Shown here: positions 16,321 to 27,307 of the stretch, one piece after another
How the letters are laid out: each line of letters begins with the position of its first letter
Numbering within the stretch: the first letter of the stretch is position 1
Assembly: GCF_900184965.1 (NCBI RefSeq)
Contig: NZ_FXYA01000123.1
Coordinates: 1-64,000, forward strand
Direction: 5' to 3'
DNA length: 64,000 bases
Source: Akkermansia muciniphila
Lineage (GTDB): Bacteria > Verrucomicrobiota > Verrucomicrobiia > Verrucomicrobiales > Akkermansiaceae
Notes under the pieces: generated by a model
What the model was told of the DNA's origin: nothing
What the model saw: the letters and a program-made list of their open reading frames with translations, nothing else
Databases searched by the model: none
Position numbers and translations under genes: made by a program

Positions 16321-17718
16321 ATGATGAAGAAAGTGCGCCTTTTGTTGATTCTATGCGGTTTGTTTTGCGGAGCGGCAGTTGCGCAGCCCCGCCTTTCCAC
16401 ACCGCCGAACATGATTGTCATTCTGGCGGATGACCTGGGTTATGGGGATTTGGGCTGTACTGGTTCCAGGCAGATTAAAACGCCTTCCATTGACCGGCTG
16501 GCCAAGGAGGGCGTGTTTTGCTCCCGGGCGTATGTGACGGCACCGATGTGTTCCCCCTCCCGCATGGGATTGCTGACGGGGCGTTTCCCCAAGCGTTACG
16601 GCATCACGACGAATCCCAATATCCAGATGGATTATCTTCCGGAGTCCCACTACGGGCTGCCGCAGACGGAAAAATTGATTCCGGAGTATTTGGCCCCCTG
16701 CGGGTACCGGAGCGCGGTATTCGGCAAGTGGCATCTTGGCCACACGAAGGGATATACGCCTCCGGAGCGCGGTTTTACGCATTGGTGGGGGTTCCTGGGC
16801 GGTTCCCGGCATTATTTTCCCGTGAAGAAAGAGGCTGAAGGCCTGAATCCCTCCATGATTGTATCCAATTTTACGGATAAGACGGACATCACCTATTTGA
16901 CGGACGATATTACAGACCGGGCGGTTGAATTCCTGCAGGAAGCCGGAAAGGATAAGAAACCGTTTTTCATGTTCGTTTCCTACAACGCCCCCCATTGGCC
17001 CAATGAAGCCAAACCGGAGGATATCACCAAATTCAGGAACGTGCAGAACGGGGAACGACGGGTTTATTGCGCCATGGTATATGCGATGGACAGGGGAATA
17101 GGCCGCATTCTGGATGCCTTGAAAGCGGACGGTTTGGAAAAGGATACCATCGTCGTCTTCCTGTCGGACAATGGAGGCGCTCCGGAAGCTTCTTCCTGCA
17201 ATGCCCCTTTCCGGGGTGCCAAGAGGCAGCATTTTGAGGGAGGTGTTCGCGTACCTTTTATTATCAGATATCCGGCGGACAAGCGTTTGATTCCCGGAAG
17301 CGTTTGCAGACAGCCCGTTTCCTCCGTGGATTTGCTTCCCGCTTTGCTGAAGGCGAATGGCCGTCACATTCCCAGAAAGCTGGACGGCATGGATATTCTG
17401 GAGCTGGTGGGGAACAAGGGAGCTTCCGTTCCGCGCACGTTTTTCTGGTGCACGGATTACACGTCCGCTGTGCTGGCCGGTGATATGAAGTACCTGCTGG
17501 TACCGGATCGCGCTCCGCAGTTTTACAATGTGGCGGATGATCCCCAGGAACAGAGGGATTTGTATTTTTCCAGGCACCAGGATGCGGATCCCCTCGCTAA
17601 AAAGCTGGGAACATACCTGACTACGACGCCTGCATGCCGTTTTCCCGACAGCATCAGCTGGTCCGCCAAATTGATGAGGGAGTATGACAAGACTGCGCCG
17701 GACAGGCAGCCTGAGTAA
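16321..17718 (+). CDS. Secreted sulfatase (formylglycine type)
   Basis: 465 residues; hydrolyses sulfate esters, here probably on mucin or other glycans. A signal peptide spans about 1-21 (VRLLLILCGLFCGAAVAQ). IVILADDLGYGDLG binds calcium; the active-site motif APMCSPSRMGLLTGRF has Cys77, which must be converted to formylglycine by a maturation enzyme that is not in this window. GKWHLGHTKGYTPPERGF and FLSDNGGAPE provide further metal and sulfate contacts. The start at the MMKK tandem fits the signal peptide; the upstream in-frame ATG (16288) does not. Lies close to the fucosidase, with which it would cooperate in stripping capped glycans. Confidence 0.94.
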   Translation: MMKKVRLLLILCGLFCGAAVAQPRLSTPPNMIVILADDLGYGDLGCTGSRQIKTPSIDRLAKEGVFCSRAYVTAPMCSPSRMGLLTGRFPKRYGITTNPNIQMDYLPESHYGLPQTEKLIPEYLAPCGYRSAVFGKWHLGHTKGYTPPERGFTHWWGFLGGSRHYFPVKKEAEGLNPSMIVSNFTDKTDITYLTDDITDRAVEFLQEAGKDKKPFFMFVSYNAPHWPNEAKPEDITKFRNVQNGERRVYCAMVYAMDRGIGRILDALKADGLEKDTIVVFLSDNGGAPEASSCNAPFRGAKRQHFEGGVRVPFIIRYPADKRLIPGSVCRQPVSSVDLLPALLKANGRHIPRKLDGMDILELVGNKGASVPRTFFWCTDYTSAVLAGDMKYLLVPDRAPQFYNVADDPQEQRDLYFSRHQDADPLAKKLGTYLTTTPACRFPDSISWSAKLMREYDKTAPDRQPE

Positions 17719-17833
17719 GGCTGCGTTGGCTTTGTTCCGTATTCCGTCCTGCATGCCAGCGTTTGGGAACCTCCTACGGCGGGAGAGGGGGAGGAACCGC
17801 GCGCATGGTTTCCTTTTTCCGCTGAAAAACGCT

Positions 17834-18202
17834 TTATTTCAGGCGCTTGGGTTCCGCAATGCGGAGAATGTGCTCTCCGGGAAGGGCCAGGTTGCCTTTG
17901 TCCCGGGCAATCATTTCAAAGTAGTGGGGATCCTGTGAGATCCAGATGAATTCGTTTTTTGCCTGTTCCATCTGCTCCCTGGATTTTTCCAGATGAGCCT
18001 GAAGGAAGGAACGTTCATGCTCCAGGGAGCGCAGATCCTTCCATGGTTTGAAACACACCAGGGAAAGCAGCATCGTCAGGCACAGGGCCAGGACAATGGC
18101 AAAGAGGCGCAGGGCTCTCTGGACGATCAGGGCACGTTTCTCCCGGCGGATTTCAAGCTCCGCCAGGGTAAAACGGTGGTAGTAGCGGCGTCTCCAGAGC
18201 AT
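17834..18202 (-). CDS. FtsB/DivIC-like septum formation protein
   Basis: 122 residues: a basic cytoplasmic N-terminus, one membrane helix (about 33-52, LFAIVLALCLTMLLSLVCF), then a coiled coil (DLRSLEHERSFLQAHLEKSREQMEQA) and a short end with DPHYFEMIARDKGNLALPGE, the pattern conserved in FtsB/DivIC, which link FtsL and FtsQ in the divisome. It follows eno by 28 bases on the same strand, the same eno-ftsB order as in E. coli and many other bacteria, which supports the call. Confidence 0.82.
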   Translation of the reverse strand: MLWRRRYYHRFTLAELEIRREKRALIVQRALRLFAIVLALCLTMLLSLVCFKPWKDLRSLEHERSFLQAHLEKSREQMEQAKNEFIWISQDPHYFEMIARDKGNLALPGEHILRIAEPKRLK

Positions 18203-18230
18203 TCCTTGCAGTCAAACAACATATTTTTGA

Positions 18231-19941
<1,711 letters not shown>

Positions 19942-21183
19942 ATGCCTAACATTAACGATAACTTCCTCAAGTTGCAGGCGGGATATTTGTTCCCGGAAAT
20001 AGGGCGCCGCGTACATGCGTTTGCCGAATCCCATCCGGAGGCGGCCAAAAGGCTGATTCGCTGCGGCATCGGCGATGTGACGGAGCCGCTTCCCATGGCG
20101 GCTATTGAAGCCATGCACCTGGCCGTGGATGATTTGTCCACTCATGAACGTTTTCACGGCTACGGTCCGGAGCAGGGGTATTTCTGGCTGAGGGAGGCGA
20201 TCGCCAAAAAAGCCTATCAGGTTCACGGCGTGCATGTGGAGGTGGACGAGATTTACGTGTCTGACGGAGCCAAATGCGACACGGGAAACATTCTGGATAT
20301 TTTCGGGCCCGGCAACAAAATCGCCGTGCCGGACCCGGTTTATCCCGTATATGTAGATACCAATGTCATGGCCGGGAATACCGGGAGTTCCAGCCCGGAT
20401 GGTTCTTATGAAGGGCTGGTGTATCTGCCGTGCACTCCGGAAAATAATTTTGTGCCGCAATTGCCGGATGAGCATGTGGATTTGATTTACCTGTGCTTCC
20501 CGAACAATCCCACCGGGGCTGTAGCTTCCCGGAATGAACTGCTGAAATGGGTGGAATACGCCCGGGCTAACCATGCCATTATTCTTTATGATTCCGCTTA
20601 TGAGGCTTTCATACAGGATTCTTCCATACCCAGATCCATTTTTGAAATTCCCGGCGCGCGGGATTGCGCCATTGAGTTCCGTTCCTTCTCCAAGCAAGGG
20701 GGCTTTACAGGGGTGCGCTGCGGCTACGTGGTGATTCCCAGGGAATTGCACGGACATGATTCCGAAGGGAACAAAGTTTCTATCAGCCGGCTCTGGAGCC
20801 GCCGCACCAGCACGAAATTCAACGGCGCTTCCTATATTGTCCAGCGGGGCGCCGCGGCTCTGTTCACCATGGAGGGCATGGCCCAGACCGCCGCGCTCAT
20901 CAGCCATTACCTGGGGAATGCTTCGCTTCTGCTGAATGCCTGCCGCCAGGCGGGCATGCGCGTGTGGGGCGGGGAAAACGCCCCTTATGTATGGGTACAG
21001 TGTCCGGACGGTCTGGACAGCTGGCAAATGTTTGACAAGATGCTGCATGAGGCGAATGTGGTTATTACGCCCGGTTCCGGTTTCGGTTCCAGGGGGGAAG
21101 GTTTCTTCCGCATTTCCGCGTTTAATTCACGGGAAAACGTGGAGGAAGTCTGCCGCCGCATTCATAGCCTGTTTGCCAGATAG
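19942..21183 (+). CDS. dapL: LL-diaminopimelate aminotransferase
   Basis: 413 residues; converts tetrahydrodipicolinate and glutamate directly to LL-diaminopimelate, the shortcut to lysine and peptidoglycan. The protein starts [20 protein letters not shown], which is the standard DapL N-terminus; [10 protein letters not shown], the FGYGPEQG-like [39 protein letters not shown] and [17 protein letters not shown] (with the PLP-binding Lys) follow in order. Length matches the family (about 410). Plants, Chlamydiae and Verrucomicrobia use this route, in line with the taxonomic guess. It stands alone, with a terminator behind. Confidence 0.95.
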   Translation: MPNINDNFLKLQAGYLFPEIGRRVHAFAESHPEAAKRLIRCGIGDVTEPLPMAAIEAMHLAVDDLSTHERFHGYGPEQGYFWLREAIAKKAYQVHGVHVEVDEIYVSDGAKCDTGNILDIFGPGNKIAVPDPVYPVYVDTNVMAGNTGSSSPDGSYEGLVYLPCTPENNFVPQLPDEHVDLIYLCFPNNPTGAVASRNELLKWVEYARANHAIILYDSAYEAFIQDSSIPRSIFEIPGARDCAIEFRSFSKQGGFTGVRCGYVVIPRELHGHDSEGNKVSISRLWSRRTSTKFNGASYIVQRGAAALFTMEGMAQTAALISHYLGNASLLLNACRQAGMRVWGGENAPYVWVQCPDGLDSWQMFDKMLHEANVVITPGSGFGSRGEGFFRISAFNSRENVEEVCRRIHSLFAR

Positions 21184-21207
21184 AAGGGCGTTTCCGGACA
21201 GATTGTC

Positions 21208-21236
21208 CAGGCCGCGGTGTCCTGCGCCGCGGCCTG
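21208..21236 (+). terminator. Hairpin after dapL
   Basis: Perfect 10-bp GC-rich stem CAGGCCGCGG / CCGCGGCCTG, 24 bases after the stop, followed by TGCATTTCTTCC. Confidence 0.6.
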
Positions 21237-21447
21237 TGCATTTCTTCCCGTGTGGATTGATGGCCGCGGCATTGTATTTTCCCGCCGGGAGGGGAACTCC
21301 TGTAAAAAGTCCCTTTGCCTTGCTTACGGCTTGGTTCCGGGAAAGCGCGGATGCCGTTTTCAAGTGATGGAATTCCAGTCAAGGGACGCATCCTATGGCA
21401 TATTCGGCCCTTGCCCCCGTTCATTTGTACGGAGTAGGTTGTTGCTT

Positions 21448-22533
21448 ATGTCCCCGCGGGTGCGCATGAGTTCCTTTTTCCGGCAGGCCGTTTTTCCTGC
21501 ATGTTGCGCCTGTCTGCTGTCTGCTGCCGGCGCCGTCCGGGGACAGGAAGGGGGCATGGAGCTTCCTTCTGTGGAGCCGCTTTCCTGCGCGCATGCCCCG
21601 GATGGGAGGGTAACGGTTCGGGGGGCGGTTATGGGTACGGTATTCACGGTGCGCGCTTATCCCGGGAGCGGCATGGACGCGGAAGAGGCGGAGAAGATTT
21701 GCAGGGAGGCTCTGGCCTGTGCCGTCCATTGGGAAAAAGTGATGTCCGCCATGGATGCGGAAAGCGGTCTGGCCCGGCTTAATGCTGCGGAATACGGCAT
21801 TTCCGTACCTGTTTCTCCGGAATTGGAAAGGGTGCTTCTTCTGGCGCTGGATTATGCCCGGCTGACGAACGGCGCTTTTGATCCCACGTTGGGGCCCTGC
21901 ATCCGTCTGTGGAAAAAGAGCCGCCGCCTTGGCATTCTTCCGTCCGGCGAGGAACGGGAATGCGCGCTCCGGGCATGCGGATGGGAAAAGTTGTCCGTCT
22001 GTCAGGGAATGGCGGTCAAGGCGGTTCCTGGAATGAGGCTGGATTTGGGAGGCATGGGCAAGGGCTTTGCCTTGGACCGGATGGCGGAGCTGTTGACAAC
22101 AAGGGGAGTATGTTCTTTTTTCATGGACAGCACTAGCGATGTTCTGGCTGGCGCTTCTCCTCCCGGGGAGCCGGGATGGCGGCTGCGGGTGGATACGGGA
22201 AATGGGCAGGGGGAAGTGTTGCTGTTGAGCCATGCGGCCGTTTCCACCTCCGGGAGCGCCCGTCAGATGGTGAAGATTGGCGGGAAAGCGTATTCCCACG
22301 TGCTTGATCCCCGGTCGGGGCTGGGCGTTACGGAAGGGAGGCAGGTGAGCGTCCGGGCGTCTTCCGCCGCGCTGGCGGATTCCCTGGCGACGGCAGGGTG
22401 TGTGATGCGTGAGGATCATTTCCGTTCCCTGACGGGCGGATTGCCGGGAGTGTCCGTTCCGGCCTTTTTTCAAAGTCCGCCATGTTCTACGGAGGAAACG
22501 CGGAAACGGGACGACTTGCGGAAAGAGGGATGA
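21448..22533 (+). CDS. ApbE-family FAD:protein FMN transferase
   Basis: 361 residues. A signal peptide covers about 1-32 (FRQAVFPACCACLLSAAGAVRGQ). The ApbE core is clear: RGAVMGTVFTVRAY, AFDPTLGPCIRLWK, LDLGGMGKGFALDRMAELL and VSTSGSARQMVKIGGKAYSHVLDPRSG, which bind FAD and Mg2+. The enzyme attaches FMN to threonines of periplasmic or membrane proteins such as Rnf/Nqr subunits. The stretch FFMDSTSDVLAGASPPG differs from the usual NLGGDI pattern, so activity should not be taken for granted. No target flavoprotein is encoded next to it; the GH27 gene follows. Confidence 0.88.
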   Translation: MSPRVRMSSFFRQAVFPACCACLLSAAGAVRGQEGGMELPSVEPLSCAHAPDGRVTVRGAVMGTVFTVRAYPGSGMDAEEAEKICREALACAVHWEKVMSAMDAESGLARLNAAEYGISVPVSPELERVLLLALDYARLTNGAFDPTLGPCIRLWKKSRRLGILPSGEERECALRACGWEKLSVCQGMAVKAVPGMRLDLGGMGKGFALDRMAELLTTRGVCSFFMDSTSDVLAGASPPGEPGWRLRVDTGNGQGEVLLLSHAAVSTSGSARQMVKIGGKAYSHVLDPRSGLGVTEGRQVSVRASSAALADSLATAGCVMREDHFRSLTGGLPGVSVPAFFQSPPCSTEETRKRDDLRKEG

Positions 22534-22598
22534 ATGGGGCCAATGAAAGGAATGGCAAAGCAACGACGTTTTTAAGGTACACCTTAATAACCCCGTTT

Positions 22599-24200
22599 AT
22601 GAGATTGTGCCGTTTTTTACTTCCTGCCGTTGTCGGCGCCGCCGTATCCGCCTCCTTTGGGGCAGAGTTCCCCAATCCCTATCCTGCGCCCGCTCCCGGC
22701 GTCCGCCTGACTCCTGAAACGCCCCTTTCTCCCTCCATTAATGGCGCCCGTATCGTCGGGGCTACCCCCGGCTCCCGCATGCTGTTCCAGGTTCCCGTCT
22801 CCGGGGAGCGGCCCATGAAGATTCAGGCAGCAGGGCTTCCCCCGGGCCTGAAGATGGATTCGCGCGGATTGATTGCGGGTACCGCCCCGGCCGGGAAGAG
22901 GGAATACAAGGTAAATATCCAGGCTTCCAACAGGCATGGAAAGGATATGAAGGAGCTGATTCTGAAAGTGGGGGACGAATTGTGCCTGACTCCGCCCATG
23001 GGCTGGAGCAGCTGGTATTCCTACAGTGAGGCTGTAGGGCAGGATAATGTGCTGAAGACGGCACGGCTTTTTGCGGAACGGGGTCTGGTCAATCATGGCT
23101 GGACCTATATCAATATTGACGACTGCTGGCAGGGCAGGCGCGGAGGGAAGTATGGAGCCATTCAACCCAATAAGCGTTTCCCTGACATGAAGGCCATGTG
23201 CGACGCTATTCACGCCATGGGCATGAAAGCGGGCATTTATTCCACGCCCTGGATGGGAACGTATGCCGGTTTTATCGGAGGGAGCGCGCCCAACGCCAAG
23301 TCGAACTACGGGGAAATGGCCATTCCGGAAAAGGAGCGCAAGCAGGAGGATCAGATCTTTGGAAGGTATCCGGGCGTTCATCGCAGAAAGGCGGATCATG
23401 TGGGAGCCGTCTGGCTGTTTGACCGTGACGCTAAACAATGGGCGGATTGGGGGTTCGATTATGTGAAGGTGGATTGGAACCCCAATGATGTGCCTGCGAC
23501 AAAGCGCATCCGCAAGGCGCTGGACGAGTCCGGAAGGGATATCGTGCTCAGCCTGTCCAATGCCGCTCCGTACGAACATGCGGAAGAGCTGGGCAAGCTG
23601 GCGAATTTATGGCGGACGACGGGGGATATCCAGGACCACTGGGGCAGCGTCAGCAGCATCGGTTTTTCCCAGGAACGCTGGCAGAAGCATATGCGCCCGG
23701 GACATTGGAATGACCCGGACATTCTCCAGATCGGAAAGCTGGGCCAGCCCAACCAGCCCAACACCACATTTGTCCAGACGCGGCTGACTCCGGATGAACA
23801 GTACACCCATGTGACCCTGTGGTGCCTGCTGTCCGCTCCGCTCATTGTCTCCTGCGATTTGGAGCATATTGATTCGTTCACGATGGGGCTGCTTACCAAT
23901 GACGAGGTGATAGCGGTGGATCAGGATCCGGCCGCCCGCCCCGCCCGCAAAGCGTGGAGCCAGGGAAATTTCCAGGTGTGGACGAAGGAGTTGTCCGACG
24001 GTTCCGTGGCGGCCGGTTTTTTCAATACCGGAAAGGAGAAAGGAATTTTGAAGGTGAATCTGAAGGAATTGGGGCTTTCCGGCGCGTATGAGGCAAGGGA
24101 TCTCTGGAAACGCGCTGACCAGGGAACCGTGCAGGGGGAAATGGCGGTGGAATTGAACGGGCATGGAGCGTCCATGTTCCGGTTCAGCAAAAAGAAGTGA
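22599..24200 (+). CDS. Secreted alpha-galactosidase, glycoside hydrolase family 27, with Ig-like domain
   Basis: 533 residues. Signal peptide about 1-23 (FLLPAVVGAAVSASFGAEF). Residues ~45-125 form a putative Ig (He_PIG) domain: PGSRMLFQVPVSGERPMK, GLPPGLKMDSRGLIAGTAP. The GH27 barrel starts with LTPPMGWSSWYSYSE; YINIDDCWQ, DYVKVDWNPND (Asp292, expected nucleophile) and RTTGDIQDHW (Asp343, expected acid/base) follow, then PGHWNDPDILQIG and a C-terminal beta domain. GH27 removes alpha-galactose or alpha-N-acetylgalactosamine; which one is not clear here, but both occur on blood-group-type mucin glycans. Begins 65 bases after apbE. The start chosen fits the signal peptide. Confidence 0.94.
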   Translation: MRLCRFLLPAVVGAAVSASFGAEFPNPYPAPAPGVRLTPETPLSPSINGARIVGATPGSRMLFQVPVSGERPMKIQAAGLPPGLKMDSRGLIAGTAPAGKREYKVNIQASNRHGKDMKELILKVGDELCLTPPMGWSSWYSYSEAVGQDNVLKTARLFAERGLVNHGWTYINIDDCWQGRRGGKYGAIQPNKRFPDMKAMCDAIHAMGMKAGIYSTPWMGTYAGFIGGSAPNAKSNYGEMAIPEKERKQEDQIFGRYPGVHRRKADHVGAVWLFDRDAKQWADWGFDYVKVDWNPNDVPATKRIRKALDESGRDIVLSLSNAAPYEHAEELGKLANLWRTTGDIQDHWGSVSSIGFSQERWQKHMRPGHWNDPDILQIGKLGQPNQPNTTFVQTRLTPDEQYTHVTLWCLLSAPLIVSCDLEHIDSFTMGLLTNDEVIAVDQDPAARPARKAWSQGNFQVWTKELSDGSVAAGFFNTGKEKGILKVNLKELGLSGAYEARDLWKRADQGTVQGEMAVELNGHGASMFRFSKKK

Positions 24201-24547
24201 CGGGAGGGAGGCAGGAGGTTTTGTATTTGTTCAGGGGCGGCGGGAACAGGCCGCTCCTGAACGTCTGTGGCAGGAGGGGGGGGAACCGGCATCCAGAAGA
24301 AACGAGCCTTCTTTACAAAACCGCTTTTCTGCAATACCTGCGGCAGATTACCGGATTTCAAGGGGGATGCAGAATGAAGTTGCGAATGCCCCCTGTAACC
24401 GAATCTTGTACATCAATTCCGGCAGGTTCTTCCCGGAAAGAGAGCCTTTATTGGTTGTAATAATAAAGAACCGCTCCGGCAGACCCGGAACGGTTCTTAT
24501 CAAAAGAGATTGATGTTGACTTGCCTTAATCTCTCCCGACAGCTTTT
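24201..24547. other. Convergent intergenic region after the GH27 gene
   Basis: No gene seen. The only clear structure is the hairpin at 24466-24498. Confidence 0.4.
24466..24498 (-). terminator. Hairpin terminator between convergent genes
   Basis: AAGAACCGCTCCGG pairs with CCGGAACGGTTCTT with one G-T/mismatch position. On the minus strand it is followed by TATTATTA, so it fits best as the end of the minus-strand rpmB unit; it may also stop GH27 transcripts. Confidence 0.6.
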
Positions 24548-24772
24548 CTAGGCGGCGATGCCGAAATGCTGCTGAATGGAGGCGAAAATCTTGTCGCGGC
24601 GGGCGCGGGCTTTTTCAATGTCACGGGTTTTCAGCGAGAATCTCAGGCGTTCCGCCGTGGAGTCCGGCTTGTGAACCGTAACGTGGCACCACCACACCCC
24701 CCTGTTGTTCCACAGGTGGTGGTTGGGGTTGTCATCATTAATTCTAAGAGCGATTTTGGTTTGGGCTTTCAT
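24548..24772 (-). CDS. Small hypothetical protein resembling an integrase arm-type DNA-binding domain
   Basis: 74 residues, MKAQTKIALRINDDNPNHHL then NRGVWWCHVTVHKPDSTAER and LRFSLKTRDIEKARARRDKI. The pattern (aromatic beta strands, then L-x-T-R-D-x-x-x-A-x-x-RRD helix) is like the three-stranded N-terminal arm domain that tyrosine recombinases use to bind DNA. No catalytic recombinase domain follows, so this is a stand-alone domain and not an integrase. It is downstream of rpmB on the same strand, before a terminator. Function unknown; a nucleic-acid-binding protein is a reasonable guess. Confidence 0.6.
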   Translation of the reverse strand: MKAQTKIALRINDDNPNHHLWNNRGVWWCHVTVHKPDSTAERLRFSLKTRDIEKARARRDKIFASIQQHFGIAA

Positions 24773-24971
24773 CTGTGTGATCTTTTCCAGTAGAGGACGT
24801 ATTGTTTACGTCCGTTGGCATATTAATGTTTCAATAAAACCTTCAACTTGGAGGCGCCTCACTTAAGCAGATGATCCCTTGTCTTTTTGGACATCTTTTT
24901 CTGCCAGTTGCTCACCTCGTTGAAGCCTTAGAGTTCAAGTGGTGAAACAACGTTCAAAAAAAGAATCTTTT

Positions 24972-25235
24972 TTACAGGAGACCTACCTTTTTAAGAGTGT
25001 TGTAAGCACCGTTCTTGTTGATCGTACGCAGGGCCTTGGCGGAAATCTTCATTTTCACGAATTGACCGAGTTCAGGAACCCAGATGCGCTTCTCCTGAAG
25101 GTTGGGGAAAACGGTACGATTGACAGTCTTAGTGACGTGACGACCAATACCGCCCTTTTTCTTGGCAAGACCGGAGCGATGGATACGACGACCTTTGTGA
25201 GGCATGGTACCTCTGATGATGCAAATTCGGGACAT
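24972..25235 (-). CDS. rpmB: 50S ribosomal protein L28
   Basis: 87 residues. The N-terminus MSRICIIRGTMPHKGRRIHR, TVNRTVFPNLQEKRIWVPE and the end KMKISAKALRTINKNGAYN agree with bacterial L28 over full length. The usual zinc-ribbon cysteines are absent except Cys5, so this is the zinc-free form. L33, often its neighbour, is not next to it. A good promoter lies 35 bases upstream. Confidence 0.95.
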   Translation of the reverse strand: MSRICIIRGTMPHKGRRIHRSGLAKKKGGIGRHVTKTVNRTVFPNLQEKRIWVPELGQFVKMKISAKALRTINKNGAYNTLKKVGLL

Positions 25236-25269
25236 GGCAATCGAAGTTATTTGTTAATGCGAGAGAGAG

Positions 25270-25297
25270 AATCTAGCGTATTTTTGCCTAAGGTCAA
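25270..25297 (-). promoter_or_regulatory. Promoter of rpmB
   Basis: On the minus strand TTGACC (25292-25297) and TAGATT (25270-25275) are 16 bases apart. The start of transcription would be near 25263, about 28 bases before the ATG, as expected for a ribosomal protein gene. Confidence 0.6.
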
Positions 25298-25687
25298 GAA
25301 CAACCGGACGAAAGCCCTGGAATTTATCCCGGACTGTGCGGAAGTATGCCTCTTCTTGCGTGAACTCCGGTTTTTTCTCCCATGATGAAGAGGGGCTGCA
25401 AAGGCGGCTGAGCTGAAAGCGGGGAGGGGCTGAGCCGGGAAGATGAACGGCATCGCGGATAAAAAGGGGAATGAGGCGTTTTTCCGTATTTTTCCCGCTC
25501 TGCTGTGGGAACAGGGGCAGTCCGGATAGCCGGGTCGGATGAAGTCCTTTCACCGCAGGAAAAGTGCGGGACGCGGTAAAGATTACGCCCTGGGGTTTTC
25601 CCATGGCAATGGTATTATGGCTGACTGCTTCCGGGTAAAACGTATCCGGCGCTTGCACGGAGGGGCGTTCCATGAGAAAGTGAAAGC
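25298..25687. other. Intergenic stretch between rpmB promoter and the enoyl reductase gene
   Basis: About 390 bases with no gene I can support. A 139-codon open frame on the minus strand has no start signal and an implausible Ser/Pro-rich product. Confidence 0.35.
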
Positions 25688-26689
25688 ATGAGTGAGAATC
25701 ATTATGCAGAGTTTTCCGAATGCAGCATGAAGCCCCAGGAGGTGCTGGAATACGTTTCCGGCTCCATTCCTGTTCCGGAGGAGGGAGAAGTTCTGGTCCG
25801 GATGAAGGCTGCCCCGATCAATCCGGCGGACATCAATTTTGTACAGGGAGTTTATGGTCTGAAGCCCGTACTGCCGCACTCCCGCGCCGGCCTGGAAGGC
25901 TGCGGCGTGGTGCAGGAGTCTCGCGCAGAGGGATTCCGTGAAGGAGATGAAGTGATTCTCCTGCGCGGCGTGGGTTCCTGGAGCGAGTATGTGGCGGTTC
26001 CCTCCGTGAATGTGATGAAGCTTCAGGTGAAGGTGGATCCCGTCCAGGCGGCCATGCTGAAGGTGAATCCCCTGACCGCCCTGCGCATGCTGGAAGGGTT
26101 CGTTTCCCTGGAGCCGGGGGATTGGCTGGTGCAGAATGCCGCCAATTCCGGAGTGGGAAGGTGCATTATTCAACTGGCCCGTGAAATGGGCGTGAAGACA
26201 GTGAATCTTGTGAGAAGGCCGGATGAACTGAGGGATGAACTGACTGCGCTGGGCGCCGATCTGGTGGTGGGAGAGGATGACGGGGATGTGGTGAAGAATA
26301 CGCTGGCCCGTCTGGATGGAAAGAGGCCTGTGCTGGCTTCCAACGCCGTGGGCGGAGAAAGCGCCCTGCGCCTGATGGATATGCTGGCTCCCGGCGGGAG
26401 CATGGTGACGTACGGGGCCATGAGCCGGAAGAGCATCAAGGTGCCGAACGGTTTTCTGATTTTCAAAGGTATTAAACTGGAAGGGCTGTGGGTGACTCAG
26501 TGGCTTAAGAATGCCCCTGTTTCAGAGATTGAGGCCGCCTATGACAAGCTGGCGCGCCTGATGGCGGACGGCAGGTTGAAGCAGGCCGTGGACACCGTTT
26601 ATCCGCTGAGCGATGTGCGGAAAGCTGTGGAGAAGGCCCAGGAGGAGTTCCGCAGCGGCAAGGTGGTGCTGAGCATGGATTGCGCCTGA
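25688..26689 (+). CDS. MDR-family 2-enoyl thioester reductase (MECR/ETR1-like)
   Basis: 333 residues, a zinc-free medium-chain dehydrogenase/reductase. PINPADINFVQGVYG, PHSRAGLEGCGVV and the family hallmarks LKVNPLTALRMLEGFVSL and QNAANSGVGRCIIQLARE are those of trans-2-enoyl-CoA/ACP reductases such as mitochondrial MECR. Such an enzyme would saturate the double bond at the end of each fatty-acid elongation cycle with NADPH. No cysteines of a structural zinc site are present. Other MDR oxidoreductase functions remain possible. Confidence 0.82.
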   Translation: MSENHYAEFSECSMKPQEVLEYVSGSIPVPEEGEVLVRMKAAPINPADINFVQGVYGLKPVLPHSRAGLEGCGVVQESRAEGFREGDEVILLRGVGSWSEYVAVPSVNVMKLQVKVDPVQAAMLKVNPLTALRMLEGFVSLEPGDWLVQNAANSGVGRCIIQLAREMGVKTVNLVRRPDELRDELTALGADLVVGEDDGDVVKNTLARLDGKRPVLASNAVGGESALRLMDMLAPGGSMVTYGAMSRKSIKVPNGFLIFKGIKLEGLWVTQWLKNAPVSEIEAAYDKLARLMADGRLKQAVDTVYPLSDVRKAVEKAQEEFRSGKVVLSMDCA

Positions 26690-26881
26690 TGCGCGGAAAG
26701 GAAGTTTTTGCGCTTTCCCGTACTGCGGAATGCTGGAAGGATGTTTTCAGCGTTCCGTGGTTGGGGGCGTTGGCTGGCGGCGTTTTTTTGCCGGGGGAAC
26801 GGTTTTGCTCAGGAAACGGGATGTAAGGAGTTCCACAGGAGCGTAGAGCCGGGAGGGACGGAGCGTGCGCGCCTTTTGGCT

Positions 26882-27307
26882 TCAGCCCAGCGTGGAATCA
26901 AGCCAGGTGTTGAGTATTTCCACAGCGGCTACCTGGTCGATGATGGGGCGGAAATTTTTTGCCTTTTTGCCGGCGGCGTGCAGTTTTTCCTGGGCAATGA
27001 CGGTGGTGAGGCATTCATCCATGAAGATCAGGGGGAGGCCGGGAAGGACTGCGGCCAGTTCCCTGCCGAAAGCGCGCACCTTGGCCGCGGCAGTTCCTTC
27101 CGTGCCGTCCATGCGGACGGGAAGACCCAGCACCAGAGTACGTATTCCCCGTTCCTGGACGAGCTGGACAATGCGGGAAATTCCGTCCGTCTGATGCCTG
27201 TGGATGGTTTCTACGGGATGGGCCATGATGCCCACGGGGTCCGTGGCGGCAATGCCGATGCGGGCTTCTCCGTAGTCGATGCCCAGAGCGGGGTGCGGAC
27301 TGGTCAT
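26882..27307 (-). CDS. ruvX: Putative pre-16S rRNA nuclease / Holliday junction resolvase YqgF
   Basis: 141 residues, standard length. RNase H-like fold with ALGIDYGEARIGIAATD (first catalytic Asp), VLGLPVRMDGTEG and FMDECLTTVIAQEKL, ending with IIDQVAAVEILNTWLD (last Asp). The family finishes the 5' end of 16S rRNA in E. coli. Its start overlaps the end of the guanylyltransferase gene by four bases, so the two are co-translated in a minus-strand operon with uppS and parE upstream. Confidence 0.93.
   Translation of the reverse strand: MTSPHPALGIDYGEARIGIAATDPVGIMAHPVETIHRHQTDGISRIVQLVQERGIRTLVLGLPVRMDGTEGTAAAKVRAFGRELAAVLPGLPLIFMDECLTTVIAQEKLHAAGKKAKNFRPIIDQVAAVEILNTWLDSTLG

Noticed and set aside
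25254-25673. 139-codon minus-strand frame upstream of rpmB
   Set aside because: It would overlap the good rpmB promoter, has no ribosome-binding site, and its product looks random.
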